Assembly: GCA_023391095.1 (NCBI GenBank)
Contig: JAEWBN010000006.1
Span: forward strand, 124,001 to 188,000
Origin: Pseudomonadota bacterium
Lineage (GTDB): Bacteria > Pseudomonadota > Alphaproteobacteria > Rhizobiales > Devosiaceae
Length of the DNA stretch: 64,000 bases
Reading direction: 5' to 3'
Part shown: one piece after another, positions 62,061 to 64,000 of the stretch
Layout of the letters: each line of letters begins with the position of its first letter
Numbering within the stretch: position 1 is the first letter of the stretch
Position numbers and translations under genes: made by a program
The notes under the pieces: generated by a model
The model's database searches: none
What the model saw: only the letters and a program-made list of their open reading frames with translations
Told to the model about the DNA's origin: nothing

Positions 62061-62675
62061 CTACGGGCCGGTGAAGCAATGCAACTGCTCGTCGAGATCC
62101 TCGAGCCCGAGCCATAAGGCCAACGCTCGAAGAGCGGGAACCACTTGCGGATCACTCGGGCGCAAATCCGCCCCGATCCCGGGCGACAGCGCTTCGACGC
62201 CCTCATCGCCGACATCCCCATAGGCGACTTCCAGCACTCGGGACTTCCCGTCCAAGAGGACGAATACCGGCAGCGGTTCGCCCCGTCGCACTTCGTTCCG
62301 CCACCCGCAATAGAGGGTGGTACAATCGTTTCGCCTGGAAACCCGACCCAACGCCCGACGCACCCGCTGCGCCACCCTCCAGTCCGTCACCTGGTACCAA
62401 GTGAAGTCGCCTGCTTCGAGGACGGGCGTCATGCCACGGCGTGGCACCCGGCCCCCTGTCGCGACACGGAACAGGAAGGTACCCACGACCTCTCCGACAC
62501 CCGAGCGGAAATGACCCCAATGATATCGGACGACGGCCCGGACGGTGTAGGTAACAACCGTCACGCGATCCGTCCAATCCAATTCGTTCTCGAGCAGCAA
62601 CGTCTCGAACAACGGCCTGGTGAAGAGAAGGCGGTCCAATCGCCGGCCAAGCGACTCGTGAGGGTTTCCGATCAT
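62061..62675 (-). CDS. Unknown 204-residue protein
   Basis: Not recognised. Rich in Arg, Val and Trp, with predicted strands around VVTYTVRAVVRYHWGHF and TWYQVTDWRVAQRV, and LPVFVLLDGKSRVLEVAYGD near residue 150. No signal peptide, TM helix or Cys pattern. It lies 69 bases before the SMEK gene and 93 bases after the HTH gene, all on one strand. The reverse strand also has a long open frame, but its composition is not protein-like. Confidence 0.55.
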   Translation of the reverse strand: MIGNPHESLGRRLDRLLFTRPLFETLLLENELDWTDRVTVVTYTVRAVVRYHWGHFRSGVGEVVGTFLFRVATGGRVPRRGMTPVLEAGDFTWYQVTDWRVAQRVRRALGRVSRRNDCTTLYCGWRNEVRRGEPLPVFVLLDGKSRVLEVAYGDVGDEGVEALSPGIGADLRPSDPQVVPALRALALWLGLEDLDEQLHCFTGP

Positions 62676-62768
62676 GGGCGGAGCATATCCGCCAGCATGA
62701 CGGTAGACAAACCGGGCCGATCCGGATCCCCAGAATGTGCCCTACGGTTATCGGGTCGGTGCCCGCGG

Positions 62769-63176
62769 TCAGAACCGCGGCGCTGTCGATGACTTCCTGA
62801 AGGCTCCCTGCTTGTGCTGGTGGTCGATATGGTCGATCAACTGCGTGATCTCGTGGCGAAGGCGGTCATGGTCCGTCTGCTCCTCCTGCGCGATCTCGAT
62901 GAGCATGTTGGCGAGGACGGCGGCACCGCCGATGTTTCGGCCCTTTGCACTGGGGCGCTGGGTCCGCCTCTGCTTGCCCTCGACCTCCACCGGGCCGAGG
63001 ACGTCGGCGATGCGGATCATGGCGTTCCTGATACGCGTGCTGCTGGCGCCGGTCTGCTGCTTGAGCGCAGTGGTGGGAAAGACGGCCTCGTCTCCGTGGA
63101 CCAATGCCCCCAGACGAGCCAAGACCAAAAGGTCTCCCAAAGTTACATCCGGCTCGAAAGCCACTCGACGAGGCAT
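62769..63176 (-). CDS. LysR-like helix-turn-helix protein, no effector domain
   Basis: 135 residues from the ATG at 63176, which has a GGAG site seven bases upstream; an ATG nine codons earlier lacks one. FPTTALKQQTGASSTRIRNAMIRIADVLG looks like the LysR winged-helix core, followed by a basic wing (KQRRTQRPSAKGRN) and a helical tail. There is no ligand-binding domain, so it could be a small repressor of the array downstream. First gene of the eight-gene minus-strand run. Confidence 0.6.
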   Translation of the reverse strand: MPRRVAFEPDVTLGDLLVLARLGALVHGDEAVFPTTALKQQTGASSTRIRNAMIRIADVLGPVEVEGKQRRTQRPSAKGRNIGGAAVLANMLIEIAQEEQTDHDRLRHEITQLIDHIDHQHKQGAFRKSSTAPRF

Positions 63177-63512
63177 CCCATGTCTCCGAAGGTGCCTCGT
63201 CATTGTGCATTCGGCATCTTGCGAAATGGTTTAACCTCAAGTTGCCATCAATCGGGACATAGTGATGGTTATAACACCTCTAATGACGTCGACTCGACAT
63301 CATCGGACCTGAATTTGCGGCTAACTGCCATCGCAACTCTACTTTTGACCTCGTTCCACCATCGAAAGCCACTGGTTGGTGGTTATCACCCATCATTCCA
63401 GGCGGCAAATCCTTGATCTCCCATCATAATGCTGGCGATCATGGGCAAGGCTGCAGCGATGGCTGTCGGATCAGCGTCCACTCTCCTCTTACCATCCTCG
63501 TCCGCAGGGGTA
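63177..63512. other. AT-richer divergent intergenic region, no gene
   Basis: Between the HTH gene and the glutaredoxin promoter no credible gene is found. ATGACGTCGA (63283-63292) and TCGACATCAT (63294-63303) form a 10-bp dyad with one mismatch, which may be an operator. Base composition is clearly less GC-rich than in the core genes. Confidence 0.4.
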
Positions 63513-63543
63513 TTGACCTTCCAATGATGGGAAGGTGCAGAAA
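63513..63543 (+). promoter_or_regulatory. CueR/MerR-type metal-responsive promoter
   Basis: The -35 TTGACC (63513-63518) overlaps ACCTTCC (63516-63522), followed by seven bases and GGAAGGT (63530-63536). The same ACCTTCC-N7-GGAAGGT dyad controls copA under CueR in E. coli. A weak -10 (CAGAAA, 63538-63543) sits at the 19-base spacing characteristic of MerR-type promoters. Confidence 0.65.
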
Positions 63544-63578
63544 GGAAGCACGACAGCAATTCGACAAGGAGCAAACCT

Positions 63579-64000
63579 ATGTCCACCGTGGTGGCCAACG
63601 CCGGCAAGAAGGCGGTTATCCATCGTATGGTGATGCCGAGCCACACCTGCCCCTACGGTCTCAAGGCCGTGGATCTGCTGAAGCGGTCCGGTTACGAGGT
63701 CGAGGATCACCACCTCACCACCCGCGAAGAAACCGACGCATTCAAGACCGAGCACGACGTCAAGACGACACCTCAGGTGTTCGTCGATGGCAGGCGGATC
63801 GGCGGCTACGACGACACGCGACGCTTCCTGGGCAAGACGGTCGTGGATCCCAAGGCGACCAGCTACCGCCCGGTTGCGGTGCTGTTCGCCATGACCGCCC
63901 TCACCGCCATGGCAGCGAGCTTTGCGGTGAGCGGCAACCCTCTCACCCTCCGGGCGCTGGAATGGTTCATCAGCTTCTCGATGGTGGTCTTGGCGCTGCT
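63579..64000 (+). CDS. Glutaredoxin-membrane protein fusion (cut by window edge)
   Basis: The first 140 residues are visible; the ATG at 63579 has an AAGGAG site. Residues 12-90 form a glutaredoxin fold with active site CPYG (Cys24, no second Cys) and the TTPQVFVDG substrate strand (63-71). Hydrophobic helices follow at about 98-116 and from about 126, so the gene continues as a membrane protein, probably of the MauE/DoxX type. A redox role in the envelope or metal stress is inferred from the domain pair and from the CueR-like promoter in front. Confidence 0.8.
   Translation, partial: MSTVVANAGKKAVIHRMVMPSHTCPYGLKAVDLLKRSGYEVEDHHLTTREETDAFKTEHDVKTTPQVFVDGRRIGGYDDTRRFLGKTVVDPKATSYRPVAVLFAMTALTAMAASFAVSGNPLTLRALEWFISFSMVVLAL

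Noticed and set aside
62145..62792. 215-residue plus-strand open frame opposite the 204-aa unknown gene
   Set aside because: Rich in Pro, Arg and His with no hydrophobic core; the minus-strand frame reads more like a folded protein and fits the local operon direction.
63386..63646. 86-residue minus-strand frame at the glutaredoxin start
   Set aside because: It covers the CueR-like promoter and the first codons of the glutaredoxin gene, which has a good ribosome-binding site; no family support.

Overview
The window is G+C-rich and carries gene orders typical of Hyphomicrobiales (Alphaproteobacteria). These are the fatty-acid block fabD-fabG-acpP-fabF-mltG-yicC-gmk, the run rpsF-rpsR-rplI-dnaB-alr-radA-cvpA-purF, and lptF-lptG-surA-pdxA-rsmA. 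A Devosia-like organism fits best, but this is inferred from synteny and protein style, not from a database match. There is no rRNA, CRISPR array or phage structural gene. One tRNA (Gln, anticodon CTG) was found.

1-13,900: a truncated molybdopterin oxidoreductase, an MFS transporter, a DbpA-type DEAD-box helicase, ndk, a LysR regulator divergent from a RidA-family gene with a clean operator-like dyad between them, an ABC-F ATPase with a DUF985 cupin, two tandem DUF4344 predicted metallopeptidases, a Tat-exported iron-type binding protein with a RirA-like box, and YitT/HolC. 14,000-19,100: LPS export (lptF, lptG), a SurA-like chaperone, vitamin B6 synthesis (pdxA) and ribosome maturation (rsmA); lptD, often found here, is absent. 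19,100-25,500 (minus strand): guanylate kinase, YicC, MltG and type II fatty-acid synthesis. 25,600-38,600: a secreted PQQ-type sugar dehydrogenase fused to cytochrome c, a small lipoprotein, ribosomal proteins S6/S18/L9, DnaB, alanine racemase, RadA, CvpA, PurF. 38,600-56,000: a CNNM/CBS protein, Der, two acyltransferases, QueH, GuaA, RsmB, GuaB, an efflux MFS, an ArsR-DUF1801-DUF1801-SRPBCC operon, RlmE and Ppx/GppA. PurF, GuaA and GuaB, together with guanylate kinase, cover several steps of guanine nucleotide synthesis.

At tRNA-Gln (56,308-56,381) the character changes. G+C falls in places, a short 22-bp tandem repeat follows, and eight consecutive minus-strand genes look like an anti-phage defence island. 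In transcription order they are a LysR-like HTH protein, an unknown 204-aa protein, a three-gene ABC-3C system (SMEK-like nuclease-fold protein, middle component 6-like protein, DUF2326 SMC-like ATPase) with overlapping genes, then a CBASS-like cassette (SMODS cyclic-nucleotide synthase, SLATT 2TM effector) whose third gene is an unusual protein with an RX4H HEPN-like motif and Cys-rich zinc ribbons. This array is the most interesting part of the window. The last gene, cut by the window end, is a glutaredoxin-membrane fusion behind a promoter that closely matches a CueR/MerR-type metal-responsive operator.
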